Assembly (NCBI RefSeq): GCF_023516215.1
Contig: NZ_CP097349.1
Location: 620,001-684,000, forward strand
DNA: 64,000 bases
Source: Cytobacillus pseudoceanisediminis
GTDB taxonomy: Bacteria; Bacillota; Bacilli; Bacillales; Cytobacillaceae
Direction: 5' to 3'
Each line of letters starts with the position of its first letter. The stretch's first letter is position 1. Below are positions 1 to 8,969 of this stretch, piece after piece. Both the position numbers and the translations under genes were made by a program. Under the pieces are notes generated by a model, which had not been told where the DNA came from, ran no database searches, and was given only the letters and a program-made list of their open reading frames with translations.

Positions 1-96
1 TTAAGTTTTTTTTGACATCTACCTGACATATTGCCCGGATATAGTAAAGTCGAGGTTAAGAATGCTTGGCCTTGAAAATATTCAGGAGGTATAGGA

Positions 97-1110
97 ATGA
101 AAAAGACAATCATTGGTTTTAGCCTTGCAGGTTTATTATTGGCAGGTGGATATGCGACAACATCTTTTGCATCTGATACAGTAACTTCTGCAGAAAAAGG
201 CGAGTTAAGCTGGAAATTTAAAAACAAGTGGTTTGGACATCATGGCAGGGGGTTTACTAATGACTCTGAATCTGTCCTTCAAAGGGCTGAAGAGCTCGGC
301 ATTAAAACAGAAGGAAAAGATGCCGAAACTTTAATTGGTGAAATCAGGGAAGAAGAAATTCTGAAAGTAGCGAAGGAGCTTGGGATTAAAACGGATGGAA
401 AAGATACTGAAGACCTTATGAAGGAAGTAATGCTTGCTAAGCTGAAAAAGGAAGCTGCAGAATTGGGCATCAAGACAGAAGGAAAAGATGCAGAAGCTCT
501 TCATGAAGAAATCGGTACAGCAAAACTGAAAGAGGAGGCCAAAGAACTGGGAGTATCGACTGAAGACAAAGATTTGGATACTCTTAAGAAAGAAATACAG
601 GCTGCTTCCTTAAATAAGAAGGCAAAAGAGCTTGGGATTTCTACTGATGGAAAAGACTTGCAGACCTTATCAGAAGAAATATACACAGCGTCCGTAAAAA
701 AAGAGGCAGAAAAGCTGGGAATCTCCATAGAAGGCAAAGATATCAGGGAAGCTTGGCAAGAGGTATTTTCCGTGATGGTCAAAATAGAAGCGAAGGAACT
801 GGGCATATCAATAGATGGGAAATTTATTCAGCAAATTGCTCAAGAGGTCAGGGAGAAAAAAGTGACTGATCTCGCTAAGGACTTGGGTATTTCCACCAAT
901 AATAAATCAACAGCAGAACTTATCTCGGAAATAGAAGAGAAGGACAGTGCTAAATTACAGGATGTACTCGGAGAAAATTTTATGGATATTAAAGGGTTGG
1001 GCATGAAGGAAATGAGAGGCAGTCATGGGCATGGGAAAGATGGCAGCATGAAGCAGCGCGTATCTAAAGAAAGTCTAACTGAAACAGATACAGACTCAGG
1101 CTCTTTGTAA
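97..1110 (+). CDS. Secreted protein with eight 28-residue helical repeats
   Basis: Residues 1-25 form a classical signal peptide (Lys-Lys, hydrophobic core, cleavage after SFA), so the product is exported. From about residue 64 to 287 there are eight tandem 28-residue units with core AxELGIxTxGKDxxxLxxEI, each predicted as two charged helices joined by the LGIxTxGK turn. The tail is His/Gly-rich (GSHGHGKDG). No membrane anchor, sorting signal or enzyme motif is visible. The turn resembles short HeH/SAP-like helical motifs, but that is only a visual resemblance. An AGGAGG ribosome binding site lies upstream of the ATG. A strong terminator separates it from the regulator/kinase pair that follows, so it is its own transcript but a plausible target of that pair. 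I do not recognise a named family. Confidence 0.85.
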   Translation: MKKTIIGFSLAGLLLAGGYATTSFASDTVTSAEKGELSWKFKNKWFGHHGRGFTNDSESVLQRAEELGIKTEGKDAETLIGEIREEEILKVAKELGIKTDGKDTEDLMKEVMLAKLKKEAAELGIKTEGKDAEALHEEIGTAKLKEEAKELGVSTEDKDLDTLKKEIQAASLNKKAKELGISTDGKDLQTLSEEIYTASVKKEAEKLGISIEGKDIREAWQEVFSVMVKIEAKELGISIDGKFIQQIAQEVREKKVTDLAKDLGISTNNKSTAELISEIEEKDSAKLQDVLGENFMDIKGLGMKEMRGSHGHGKDGSMKQRVSKESLTETDTDSGSL

Positions 1111-1118
1111 TAAGTTTT

Positions 1119-1152
1119 AAAAATCCCCGTGTACAAATCCGGGGATTTTTCT
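1119..1152 (+). terminator. Intrinsic terminator after the repeat protein
   Basis: Eight-pair stem AAATCCCC/GGGGATTT with a ten-base loop-side spacer followed by T5. It isolates the secreted protein from the response regulator, whose start lies just downstream. Confidence 0.85.
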
Positions 1153-1182
1153 TGTATAGTTAACATATTGGAGGAAAGTAAA

Positions 1183-1869
1183 ATGAAAAAGATCCTTGTG
1201 GCAGAAGATGAATTGGCTATTTCCAGGGTTTTAAGCGCCTATTTGCAGCGAGAAGGGTTTGAAGTTCTAACAGCATATGACGGCACCAGTGCTCTTGAGC
1301 AATTTTTCAGTCACTCACCACAGCTTGTGATCCTGGATATTATGATGCCTGGCATGGATGGCTGGAGTGTGCTTGAAAAAATTCGTGAAAAAAGCGCATG
1401 TCCTGTTATCATGCTTACAGCGCTGGGGGATATTGATTACAAGCTGAAGGGCTTGAATACAGGTGCAGATGATTATATTTCAAAGCCTTTTATCGGAGAT
1501 GAGGTTATTGCACGTGTGAATGCCGTATTGAGGCGATCAGCAAATGTGTACACGGATGAACATATAAAACAATATGGAAGTTTAACGATAAATTTTAATG
1601 CGCATACCATTTTCCTGAATGGCAAGGAAGTAAGTTTGACTCCGCGAGATTTATCATTGCTTCTGTTTTTGGCTGAACGGCCTAACAGAACTTTCACCAG
1701 GGATCAGTTGATTGAACATGTCTGGGGAATGGATTATGACGGAAGCGACCGTGCTGTCGATTTGGCCGTAAAGAGGATACGGCAGGCATTAACAGACTGG
1801 CCGGAAACAGAAGGTGAAATAAGGACGCTCAGAGGAATGGGGTACCAATTCCATGTTTATGAAAAATAA
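1183..1869 (+). CDS. OmpR/PhoB-family response regulator
   Basis: A 228-residue two-component regulator. The receiver domain (about 1-115) has the acidic pair ED near residue 7, the phospho-acceptor Asp in VILDIMMPGMDG, the switch Thr in MLTA and the Lys in SKPF. The C-terminal winged helix (about 130-226) ends with the usual RTLRGMGYQF. I place the start at the ATG preceded by GGAGG rather than at an upstream in-frame ATG that lies inside the preceding terminator. It overlaps the histidine kinase start by 17 bases, so the two are translationally coupled. Target genes are unknown; the adjacent secreted repeat protein is a candidate (inference). Confidence 0.93.
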   Translation: MKKILVAEDELAISRVLSAYLQREGFEVLTAYDGTSALEQFFSHSPQLVILDIMMPGMDGWSVLEKIREKSACPVIMLTALGDIDYKLKGLNTGADDYISKPFIGDEVIARVNAVLRRSANVYTDEHIKQYGSLTINFNAHTIFLNGKEVSLTPRDLSLLLFLAERPNRTFTRDQLIEHVWGMDYDGSDRAVDLAVKRIRQALTDWPETEGEIRTLRGMGYQFHVYEK

Positions 1870-3273
1870 CAAAAGAACAACACTGCTCCGCTATTGGACA
1901 ACCCGCTATCTTATTACACTTGTCATCGGACTTATCTTACTGGCAGCGGGATCTATGTGGTGGATCAGGCAGACAACTCTTGAAAACCGGCTGAATTTGC
2001 TGCAGTACGTTGCTGTTGAAACAGCAGATCGTGTCGTACAGCAGGACGGCGGCATCGAATTTGATCCATTTTTTAATAGAATGCTGGAGGAAAGAGCGAA
2101 GCTGCTGGAATTTAAGTTTGATCCCCAGGTTTTTATAAGCGATTTAAATGGACAGATATTATATAAAAAATCTGGACGTATGCAGAGAAATAACCAGGCT
2201 GGTCCCAATCTCGGAACTTTGCCTGCAGATTTGCTTGAGAACCAAAAGAACGTCCAAAAACTGGAGACAGAGGATGGTCAGGCGGTGTATGCTGTTAAGT
2301 CGGAGATATCATTCGATAATAACCAGGTTGGATGGGTCGTGGTGGTCCAAAGCGCAGATGATTTGACGAATGTAAATCAGGAATATTCCTTGTTATTTAT
2401 CATGCTCACAGGATTGGTTTACTCGGATGGAGTGTCATTTATTTTCTTTCCAGGAAAATTTCGAGACCCATTCAGGAAGTGGCTCAAGCTGCCTCGAAGG
2501 TCAGCGAAGGTGACTATAAAATCGAACTGAAAGCCAGGGCCAATGAGGAAGAGATTCATAATTTAATCATATCGTTTAAAGAAATGACTGAGCGGCTTAT
2601 GCACCTTGAAAAACTTAGGGCAGAATTGCTGGCTGGGGTCACACACGATTTGAAAACACCTGTCACATCTATAAGCGGTCTAATTCAGGCAGTGCGTGAT
2701 GATGTTGTAAGCGGGGAAGAAAAAGAGGAATTTCTTGATATTTCTTTAAAAGAAGTCAGCCGTTTGCAGAAAATGATTGAGGACTTGCTCGATTTTAATT
2801 CTCTTTCGTCCGGTGCTTTTTCAATCAGGCCCGAAAACTGTGATATGAATAAGCTCGTGCAGAATATTGTAAGGCAATGGGCACTGGCTCAGAAAGGCCA
2901 TTTTCACTATCGTGTAGAAGTGCCCTCTGAAACCATCTGCAGATCAACAGACCCGTACCGTCTGCAGCAGATTATGATTAATTTATTGAATAATGCTTAT
3001 CATGCCATTGATGAAGATGGCAGCATTACTGTTATATTGAGTGAGAAATTTATTGAGGTTCATGATACTGGTTCAGGAGTAGCGGAAGAGGAGCAGCCTT
3101 ATATTTTTGAGCGTTTTTACAGGGGTGAACAGAAAAAGCTGAAAGTAAGAGGGCTTGGCTTGGGGCTTCCATTCAGCAAACTGCTGGCTGGTGCTTTGCA
3201 CGCAAATTTATTTCTAAAAGAAAGTTCGGCAAAAGGCAGTACATTTACGATTATGTGGGAAGAAGAAGGGTAG
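1853..3273 (+). pseudogene. Sensor histidine kinase, split by a one-base frameshift
   Basis: Partner kinase of the upstream regulator. The first segment has TM1 (about residues 18-38), an extracellular sensor region of roughly 125 residues and the start of TM2. Near 2418-2420 the reading frame changes: adding one T to the TTT run restores TM2, a HAMP segment and then the kinase core in the second segment. That core shows the H-box (AGVTHDLKTPVTS), N-box (INLLNNAYHAI), G1 (HDTGSG) and a GLGLPFSK G2 box. All catalytic motifs are intact, so a sequencing deletion or very recent mutation is more likely than decay. Start ATG at 1853 or 1859, inside the regulator's end. Confidence 0.9.
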
Positions 3274-3312
3274 GTATAAGCTGGGAGACTTGCTTGCCTA
3301 TCTCTTTTTTTG
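3267..3312 (+). terminator. Probable terminator after the kinase
   Basis: Imperfect stem TAGGTATAAGC/GCTTGCCTA followed by CTCTTTTTTT. The arms have a mismatch, so only moderate support. Confidence 0.5.
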
Positions 3313-3448
3313 GAGGTGAATAAAAAACTCTGCACGATAAGATGCTGAAAGTTGAATGGATTTTGACTCGCAGGCGGCAAATTTCAGCAGCTATATTTCA
3401 AAGGTTTTTTTCATATTTAATAAGGGTTTAACAGAAGCATATACATTT

Positions 3449-3478
3449 TTGACTCCGAAATAATCTTGAGGGTAGAAT
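3449..3478 (+). promoter_or_regulatory. Candidate sigma-A promoter for the V4R/STAS gene
   Basis: TTGACT and TAGAAT hexamers separated by 18 bases, ending about 60 bases before the gene's start codon. Five of six matches in each hexamer. Confidence 0.5.
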
Positions 3479-3539
3479 AATAATGTTCTTTAAATAGATG
3501 ACTAGACAGCAACGAAAGTATAAAATGAGGGGGCATTCG

Positions 3540-4571
3540 ATGGAGACTAAATCTTCCAAATATGAAATAAATGTAAATGGATCTTTATTCGATTGGGATT
3601 TGGATGATGCAACGTTTAGATTTGAGAACGACGATGTGGTAGTATTTTGGATAAACACAGCTTTCAAGACACTGCTGGACTCCATTGAAGAAATCTCTGG
3701 TGAAGAGTCGGCCAAGCTTGTGCTGGAAACAGCAGGGTACCGTACAGGGAAAATTGTCAGCAAATTTTATTTGGAATCGAATAAAGAAAAAGAAGACATT
3801 ATCAATCATCTGCCCAATATTTATCTAACTGCTGGTTGGGGAAAAACAGACATTGTTTCCTTCTGTCTCGAAGAAAAGAAAGCCATTGTACGTGTTAACA
3901 GCGGCTGGGAATATAAGATTAATATTGCTCAAAAGAAAAAAACAGAAGGCACTTTTTTGCCTGGACATTGGGCAGGGGTGTTAAGCGGCCTGTTTGAAAC
4001 AAATATATGGTATAAAGTGAGGCAAAGCCAGGTCCAGGGGGACCAGTATTCCGAATACGAATTTTTCGAATCCGAAATTACACCTTCCCAGAATATTAGC
4101 GCAATGATAAAAGAGCGGACACAGAGCTCCCAGAAAGAGCTGGAAAAGGAAATTGCTGAGCAGACCAGAGTATTGTCTGAAATCATTAAAGAGATTTCTT
4201 CTCCTATTATACCTGTGATCGATTCCATTTTAGTCATCCCTTTGGTTGGAAGATATGAAGAGCTGCGGGCAGAGGAATTGCTGAACAGAACATTACTGAA
4301 TCTTCCCCGATATAAAGCTGAGTATCTAATACTGGACTTAACTGCATTAAAAGGGGTAGATCAATATACTCTGGATTTCCTGAAGAAATTTGTCCGAGCC
4401 GCTTCCCTATTGGGCAGCAACTGCATATTTGTCGGGATTTCACCAGAACTTAGCCTCCAAATAATAGAGAGCGGAAATAAAGAAACACAAATTCCTTGTT
4501 TTTCTATTCTGCAGCAGGGTATCACCCACGCACTGGATCAATTGGGATTGGAGATTTCTACTAAAAGATAA
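3540..4571 (+). CDS. V4R-like sensor domain fused to a STAS domain (RsbR-like)
   Basis: A 343-residue cytoplasmic protein. The N-terminal half resembles XylR_N/V4R small-molecule-binding domains, including the family-typical stretch LPGHWAGVLSGLF. A charged, coiled-coil-like linker (about 185-215) leads to a C-terminal STAS domain (about 218-335) similar to RsbR-type stressosome subunits: SPIIPVIDSILVIPLVGRY, then LDLTALKGVD and VGISPEL. RsbR proteins carry Thr phosphorylation sites in this region; the first is retained as DLT, whereas the second resembles a Ser position, so phosphorylation by an RsbT-type kinase is uncertain. The start is the ATG after GAGGGGG; a longer in-frame start exists upstream. 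Single-gene transcript flanked by a promoter and a terminator. Likely a stress or ligand sensor. Confidence 0.8.
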   Translation: METKSSKYEINVNGSLFDWDLDDATFRFENDDVVVFWINTAFKTLLDSIEEISGEESAKLVLETAGYRTGKIVSKFYLESNKEKEDIINHLPNIYLTAGWGKTDIVSFCLEEKKAIVRVNSGWEYKINIAQKKKTEGTFLPGHWAGVLSGLFETNIWYKVRQSQVQGDQYSEYEFFESEITPSQNISAMIKERTQSSQKELEKEIAEQTRVLSEIIKEISSPIIPVIDSILVIPLVGRYEELRAEELLNRTLLNLPRYKAEYLILDLTALKGVDQYTLDFLKKFVRAASLLGSNCIFVGISPELSLQIIESGNKETQIPCFSILQQGITHALDQLGLEISTKR

Positions 4572-4576
4572 TGAGG

Positions 4577-4610
4577 AAAAACCAGCATTTAGGGCCAGTG
4601 CTGGTTTTTT
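4577..4610 (+). terminator. Intrinsic terminator
   Basis: AAAAACCAGC/GCTGGTTTTT stem with T6. It lies between convergent genes and may serve both strands. Confidence 0.85.
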
Positions 4611-4627
4611 ACTGCTTATTAATGCAA

Positions 4628-5257
4628 CTAGACTTTAACGATATTTCCTTCTGCAGGTATCGGATGAGCTTTCAACATTCTAGCAAAATGGATTAAATTA
4701 TAGGCCATTATTTTGGCATGCTGTCTTGTGAAGTCATTTTCATAGCCCTTTGCTTCAATGAAGGATGGGCCGGGACCAGCCTCTCCAACCCAATAGGTGT
4801 CAACATTTGGCGGTATGGTGAATCCCATATGGGAGAGTGAATATAGCACAGAACGCGAAACATGTTTGGCTCCATCTTCATTGCCGGTCACCACTACGCC
4901 GCCAACCTTATTGTAATAAATATACTGCCCTTTTTCATTGGTCAGACTGCTCCCTCCATATAATCTTTCGATCACTTTAGTGGTGATGCTGCTTTGCTCG
5001 CCAAGCCAGATGGGAGAACCAAGGATAAGGATATCTGCCTCTTCAACCTTCTTAAAAATATCCGGCCATTCATCCTCCTGATCCACAGCTTCAGAAGTAA
5101 TGCCATATCCAATCTTAAAGTCTGCAGCTGTAATGACCTCTGTTTCCACTTCCGTTTCATCAAAAAATTTAATAACCTCATCTATAAGTGCATCGGTATT
5201 GGAGGGTTCACTGCTCTTTTTTAGCGTACAGTTTAATACTAAAGCATTAATTGTCAT
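4628..5257 (-). CDS. Flavodoxin-fold NAD(P)H-dependent FMN reductase
   Basis: A 209-residue protein with the flavodoxin-like fold: beta-1 with an FMN phosphate loop region (NCTLKKSSEPSNT), then ILILGSPIWLGEQSS, typical of the FMN isoalloxazine loop of NADPH-dependent FMN reductase/flavodoxin_2 proteins, followed by GGVVVTGNEDG. An AAAGGGAG site precedes the ATG. It is a monocistronic minus-strand gene between convergent and divergent neighbours. Likely a soluble flavin-dependent reductase of quinones, azo compounds or metals; the physiological substrate cannot be deduced. Confidence 0.85.
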   Translation of the reverse strand: MTINALVLNCTLKKSSEPSNTDALIDEVIKFFDETEVETEVITAADFKIGYGITSEAVDQEDEWPDIFKKVEEADILILGSPIWLGEQSSITTKVIERLYGGSSLTNEKGQYIYYNKVGGVVVTGNEDGAKHVSRSVLYSLSHMGFTIPPNVDTYWVGEAGPGPSFIEAKGYENDFTRQHAKIMAYNLIHFARMLKAHPIPAEGNIVKV

Positions 5258-5387
5258 GGTTAATCAACTCCCTTTCTATTATCCAATACTCTTAATTCCC
5301 TTTACTTTGGTTCAAAAACAATAAAATAAAGGAAATGTGATGATTTTAACGAATTACATAAATTGGAATGGGATGGGAGGACTGAAA

Positions 5388-5789
5388 ATGATCTATGAAA
5401 TGACGATTCAATTCAGGGTGCTGGACATGAAAAAGGGACTGTGGTGGTACGAAACTTTACTTAATAAACAACCTGATTTCATTCCGCATGAAGGTTTTGC
5501 AGAGTGGGAACTCATCACAGGGTGCTGGCTTCAGATAGCTGAGGGAACTCCCAGTATAGGAAGCGGTCCAATTAGGCTGGGTGTGCCTGATCTTGAACAG
5601 GAACGTGAAAGGCTGATCACAGAATTAAAAATAACACCATTTGATATCCATTCGAGGAAAGAAGTCCCTGTTAAGTGGGCAACATTCTCGGATCCCTGGG
5701 GAAATAGAATTGGATATTTTGAATATATCGATAAGCATGAACGGGAAACTCAAATAAAAAAGGTAATCAAAAATGAACGGGGGAGATGA
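5388..5789 (+). CDS. VOC/glyoxalase-fold protein
   Basis: About 133 residues of the vicinal-oxygen-chelate fold. The second half has the typical metal-ligand segment FSDPWGNRIGYFEY, where the terminal Glu is a usual metal ligand. The chosen ATG follows TGGGAGG at good spacing; a longer in-frame start lacks such a site. The gene overlaps the following hydrolase by four bases in its longest form, marking an operon. VOC members include lyases, dioxygenases and binding proteins for antibiotics such as bleomycin or fosfomycin; no specific activity is supported. Confidence 0.85.
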   Translation: MIYEMTIQFRVLDMKKGLWWYETLLNKQPDFIPHEGFAEWELITGCWLQIAEGTPSIGSGPIRLGVPDLEQERERLITELKITPFDIHSRKEVPVKWATFSDPWGNRIGYFEYIDKHERETQIKKVIKNERGR

Positions 5790-5794
5790 CAGCT

Positions 5795-6649
5795 ATGGAG
5801 CATCATTTTATAGAAAGAGAGGAAGGCTTTACCCTTCATTATCTGGAATGGATACCTGCATTCGAGAATGACAGCCTTCCTGTAATATGCATTCATGGGA
5901 ACCTTTCAAATGGAAGAATGTTCAGGTGGATTGGGGAAAAACTATCTCAAGGAAAATGGGGAAAACCAAGACGGGTCATTTCAATTGATTTAAGAGGGTG
6001 CGGGGACAGCGGCCTTCCGAAGACCGGCTTTACAATCCGGCATCTGGCCAGTGATATTGAGGCGGTTCTCCAGCACGCCGGAATTGAGAAAGCACACTTT
6101 ATTTCATTTTCCAGGGGAGTCCCGAATACTGTGCAGTTTGCAGTAGATTATCCGGGCAAAATAAAGGGCTTTGTGGTAGGGGACTTTCCTGCAAAAAGCT
6201 TTGTTATGAAAAAGGAATGGGTTGAAAACATAATCGCCAGAAATAAAGTTCATCAGACATGGGAGGAGCATTATCAGGCTATCTCCCCTAATCAGGAAAT
6301 CAGCCCGGAAGAATTTGCAGAAAGAAAGGAAGAATTCTATGTGAAAAAAGAAGATGGAATTCACGCAAGGGTTCATAAAGATCTCCCCATGAAACTTCAG
6401 ATGGATTCAGAGGATTTGGACTTAACCTATGGGCTGGATCAAATTGAAGGGCCGGTCCTTTTATTGCGCGGAGAGGAAAAAGGCACTCTGATAAAGGAAG
6501 AAGAGGTGCAGGAATTTAGAAGATATCACCCTTCATTAAAAGAAGAATTGATTGCAGGGGCAGGACATTCCGTTTTTGATCCGAAAGAACAAACAGAAAG
6601 TATTTTCAAAGATTATTTTGAAAGCCTTGACATAAAAAGGAGGACATAA
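5795..6649 (+). CDS. Alpha/beta-hydrolase
   Basis: A 284-residue alpha/beta-hydrolase. The oxyanion region is CIHGNLSNGRMF, the nucleophile elbow is SFSRGV (Ser in the FSR position instead of the common GxSxG), and the catalytic His is in GAGHSVFD near the C-terminus. The start at 5795 is nine bases from GGGGGAG; the in-frame ATG at 5786 would abut that site. It is the middle gene of a three-gene operon with a VOC protein and an acetyltransferase, ending in a TAATG-type junction with the latter. Substrate unknown. Confidence 0.87.
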   Translation: MEHHFIEREEGFTLHYLEWIPAFENDSLPVICIHGNLSNGRMFRWIGEKLSQGKWGKPRRVISIDLRGCGDSGLPKTGFTIRHLASDIEAVLQHAGIEKAHFISFSRGVPNTVQFAVDYPGKIKGFVVGDFPAKSFVMKKEWVENIIARNKVHQTWEEHYQAISPNQEISPEEFAERKEEFYVKKEDGIHARVHKDLPMKLQMDSEDLDLTYGLDQIEGPVLLLRGEEKGTLIKEEEVQEFRRYHPSLKEELIAGAGHSVFDPKEQTESIFKDYFESLDIKRRT

Positions 6650-7119
6650 TGAAGATTCGAAGTATTGGCCATTCAGAGCCCCCTCCTATGAACCTGCTAT
6701 TATTGGCAGATCCTTCAATTGAATTTATTGAGGATTATCTAAATCGAGGGGAAACATATATTGCTGAACTTAACGGAGCAGCAGTCGGCGTTTATATCCT
6801 TCTTGCCACAAGGCCAGGAACCTGTGAGATTGTTAATATTGCCGTTAGTGAAAAATATCAGGGAGAGGGCATCGGCAAAAAACTTCTTCAGCATGCAATA
6901 GAGCTTGCTTTTCAAGGTGGAAATAAAACCCTTGAAATTGGTACGGGGAATTCCAGTATCGGGCAGCTGGCTCTTTACCAAAAATGCGGTTTTAGAATCA
7001 CTGGGGTCGATAGAGATTTTTTTGTGCGGCATTACAAAGAAGATATCCATGAAAATGGAATTCTTTGCCGGGATATGATCAGGCTGTCTATGGATTTACA
7101 AAGACAGAGCCCAAAATGA
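6649..7119 (+). CDS. GNAT family N-acetyltransferase
   Basis: A 156-residue GNAT protein. The acetyl-CoA pyrophosphate-binding motif is YQGEGIGKKLL (residues about 68-78), followed by the motif B region ALYQKCGFRITGVDRDFF. Start ATG overlaps the hydrolase stop, preceded by GGAGG, so it is translationally coupled. Substrate unknown; the operon context with VOC and hydrolase genes suggests small-molecule modification. Confidence 0.9.
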   Translation: MKIRSIGHSEPPPMNLLLLADPSIEFIEDYLNRGETYIAELNGAAVGVYILLATRPGTCEIVNIAVSEKYQGEGIGKKLLQHAIELAFQGGNKTLEIGTGNSSIGQLALYQKCGFRITGVDRDFFVRHYKEDIHENGILCRDMIRLSMDLQRQSPK

Positions 7120-7223
7120 TTAGGGAGGGCAATGAAAAGGGCAAACTAAAAGCTGATTTCATGAATGTTATGCTGTAATGTGTTACGTTAAAATTAGAAC
7201 AGTCAGAAAAGGAGTGTTTGGTT

Positions 7224-7901
7224 TTGCGTGAAAAGGAAACTTTAAAGGAAGACATTCTGAATGCCTATCAATTCAGGCATGCGACAAAGGAATTTGATCC
7301 AAATAAAGAAATTCCCGAAGAAGATTTTCGATTTATATTGGAGACAGGCCGTCTGTCACCAAGTTCATTTGGCTTTGAACCATGGCGTTTTGTGGTTGTT
7401 CAGAATCAGGAGCTCCGTGAGAAAATTAAGAATGCCTCCTGGGGAGCATTCGGTAAACTGCCTGAAGCAAGTCACTTTGTTTTAGTCCTGGCAAGAACGA
7501 AAAAAGATACTAAATATGATTCCCAGTATCTGCAGGATCATTTTAGAAATACTCTGGGGATGCCCGAAGAAATGATGGAAAAATATTTGCAGCGGATAGA
7601 GGAATTCCAGAAGTCTGATTTTGATCTTCTGGAAGGAGACCGCCCTCTCTTTGATTGGGCCTGTAAGCAAAGCTACATCGCACTGGGGAATATGATGACC
7701 GCTGCTGCACAAATTGGCATAGACTCCTGCCCAATTGAAGGTTTCGATATTGAAAAAATGAATAAGCTGCTGAATGAGGAAGGTTTGCTTGAAGAAGGAA
7801 GCTTCGGGCTGTCGGTAATGTGTGCATTTGGGTACAGAGTGAAAGACCCAAGGCCGAAAACACGCAGACCATTCGATGATATTATAAAGTGGATTGATTA
7901 G
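7224..7901 (+). CDS. Oxygen-insensitive NAD(P)H nitroreductase (YfkO-like)
   Basis: A 225-residue nitroreductase-family flavoenzyme. FMN phosphate contacts are in QFRHATKEF and the SPSSFGFEPW segment is characteristic. The C-terminal region PIEGFD and the end KTRRPFDDIIKWID match the NfsB/YfkO subgroup. The TTG at 7224 sits nine bases from AAAGGAG; the TTG at 7218 is too close. Expected to reduce nitroaromatics or quinones by two-electron transfer using FMN; a detoxification role fits the several reductases nearby. Monocistronic with its own terminator. Confidence 0.88.
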   Translation: MREKETLKEDILNAYQFRHATKEFDPNKEIPEEDFRFILETGRLSPSSFGFEPWRFVVVQNQELREKIKNASWGAFGKLPEASHFVLVLARTKKDTKYDSQYLQDHFRNTLGMPEEMMEKYLQRIEEFQKSDFDLLEGDRPLFDWACKQSYIALGNMMTAAAQIGIDSCPIEGFDIEKMNKLLNEEGLLEEGSFGLSVMCAFGYRVKDPRPKTRRPFDDIIKWID

Positions 7902-7930
7902 GAAAAGAGCTTTGACTCTTTTCCTTTTTT
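7901..7930 (+). terminator. Intrinsic terminator after nitroreductase gene
   Basis: Nine-pair perfect stem GGAAAAGAG/CTCTTTTCC followed by T6. Confidence 0.9.
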
Positions 7931-8011
7931 ATTGCTTAAGAAAGGAAATTGAAATTATAGCTAGAAAACTAATAAGAAATCAAATGCGCCTAATTAAGAA
8001 AGGAATAATTT

Positions 8012-8952
8012 ATGAAGATAACGAAAGAAAGATTTGAGAATACAGGCAGATGGATTAAAAGAAATGCAAGGCCGCTTGAATCAGCTTTATGGTCATACCA
8101 TTTTGAGGATCTTAATGATGAAGGGGTAATAAAATGTATTGAAGCTTTTCAGAATGACGATGGAGGATTTGGCCATGGCATTGAACCTGATTTCTGGTCC
8201 CCTTACTCGTCACCGATGGCTTCATGGGCGGCCGGACAAATTTTGATGGACATTGAAGCAAAACCCGAGTTAAATGTTGTACAAAAACTAGTAAATTATT
8301 TAGAACACAGCTATATGCATGAGAAGAAAATGTGGCCATCAGTTATGCCTTCAAACAACGAGTACCCACATGCTCCATGGTGGCATTGGACAGAGAATGT
8401 CCAGGAAAATTGGTCTTATAACCCAAGTGCGGAGCTTGCCGGGTTCTTATTGCATTGGTCACCACCTGGTACCAGTTCTGCTGAAATAGGGTGGGAAACA
8501 ATTAAGGATGCAGCTGATTACATAATGGAAGCTGATGAGATGGATAGGCATGAAATTAACAATTTTCAGAAGCTGGTAAAGTTAATGTCTAAGCAGGAAA
8601 CTGAATTTGATTCCAGAATTAATTACACTCTCAAGCATACGGCTGAGAAAGTGAATGCTCTTGCATACAAAGCTGCCGGGAAGAAAAAGAAGATTGGGGA
8701 TTAGGCTATACAGCCACTCCCTTGGATTTTGCTGAGCATCCAGAAGATTCTCTTTCTATGAAATTTGGAACGTTAATTGATGATAATCTTGATTTCTATA
8801 TTGAGCAGATCTCAAATGAAGGAACATGGGATATTTCCTGGAGCTGGGGACAATTTGATAATGAATTCCAAATTGCACGCAATCATTGGAAAGGAATACT
8901 TGCAGTTAAGCGATATAAAATATTGCATTCTTTTGGAAGGCTTGACGTTTAA
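8012..8952 (+). pseudogene. Terpenoid-cyclase-like toroid protein, frameshifted
   Basis: The first part (to 8704) and the second part (from about 8700 to 8952) form one protein of about 312 residues after restoring one base in the GGG/A-rich stretch at about 8678-8690; the joined sequence reads on as EDWGLGYTATPLDFAEHP. A QNDDGGFGHGIEPD segment near residue 48 is a prenyltransferase/squalene-cyclase-type QxxDGG repeat, implying an alpha-6/alpha-6 toroid. The catalytic DxDD motif of true squalene-hopene cyclases is not seen. A weak AAGGA site precedes the ATG. Function unknown; the disruption is of the same one-base type as elsewhere in the window. Confidence 0.75.
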
Positions 8953-8969
8953 TAAATGAGGTGAAAATT

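Noticed and set aside
1..96. Promoter for the repeat protein using TTGACA at 12-17
   Set aside because: The best downstream match (TATAGT) is 22 bases away, too far for sigma-A; no alternative -10 fits, so I do not call it.
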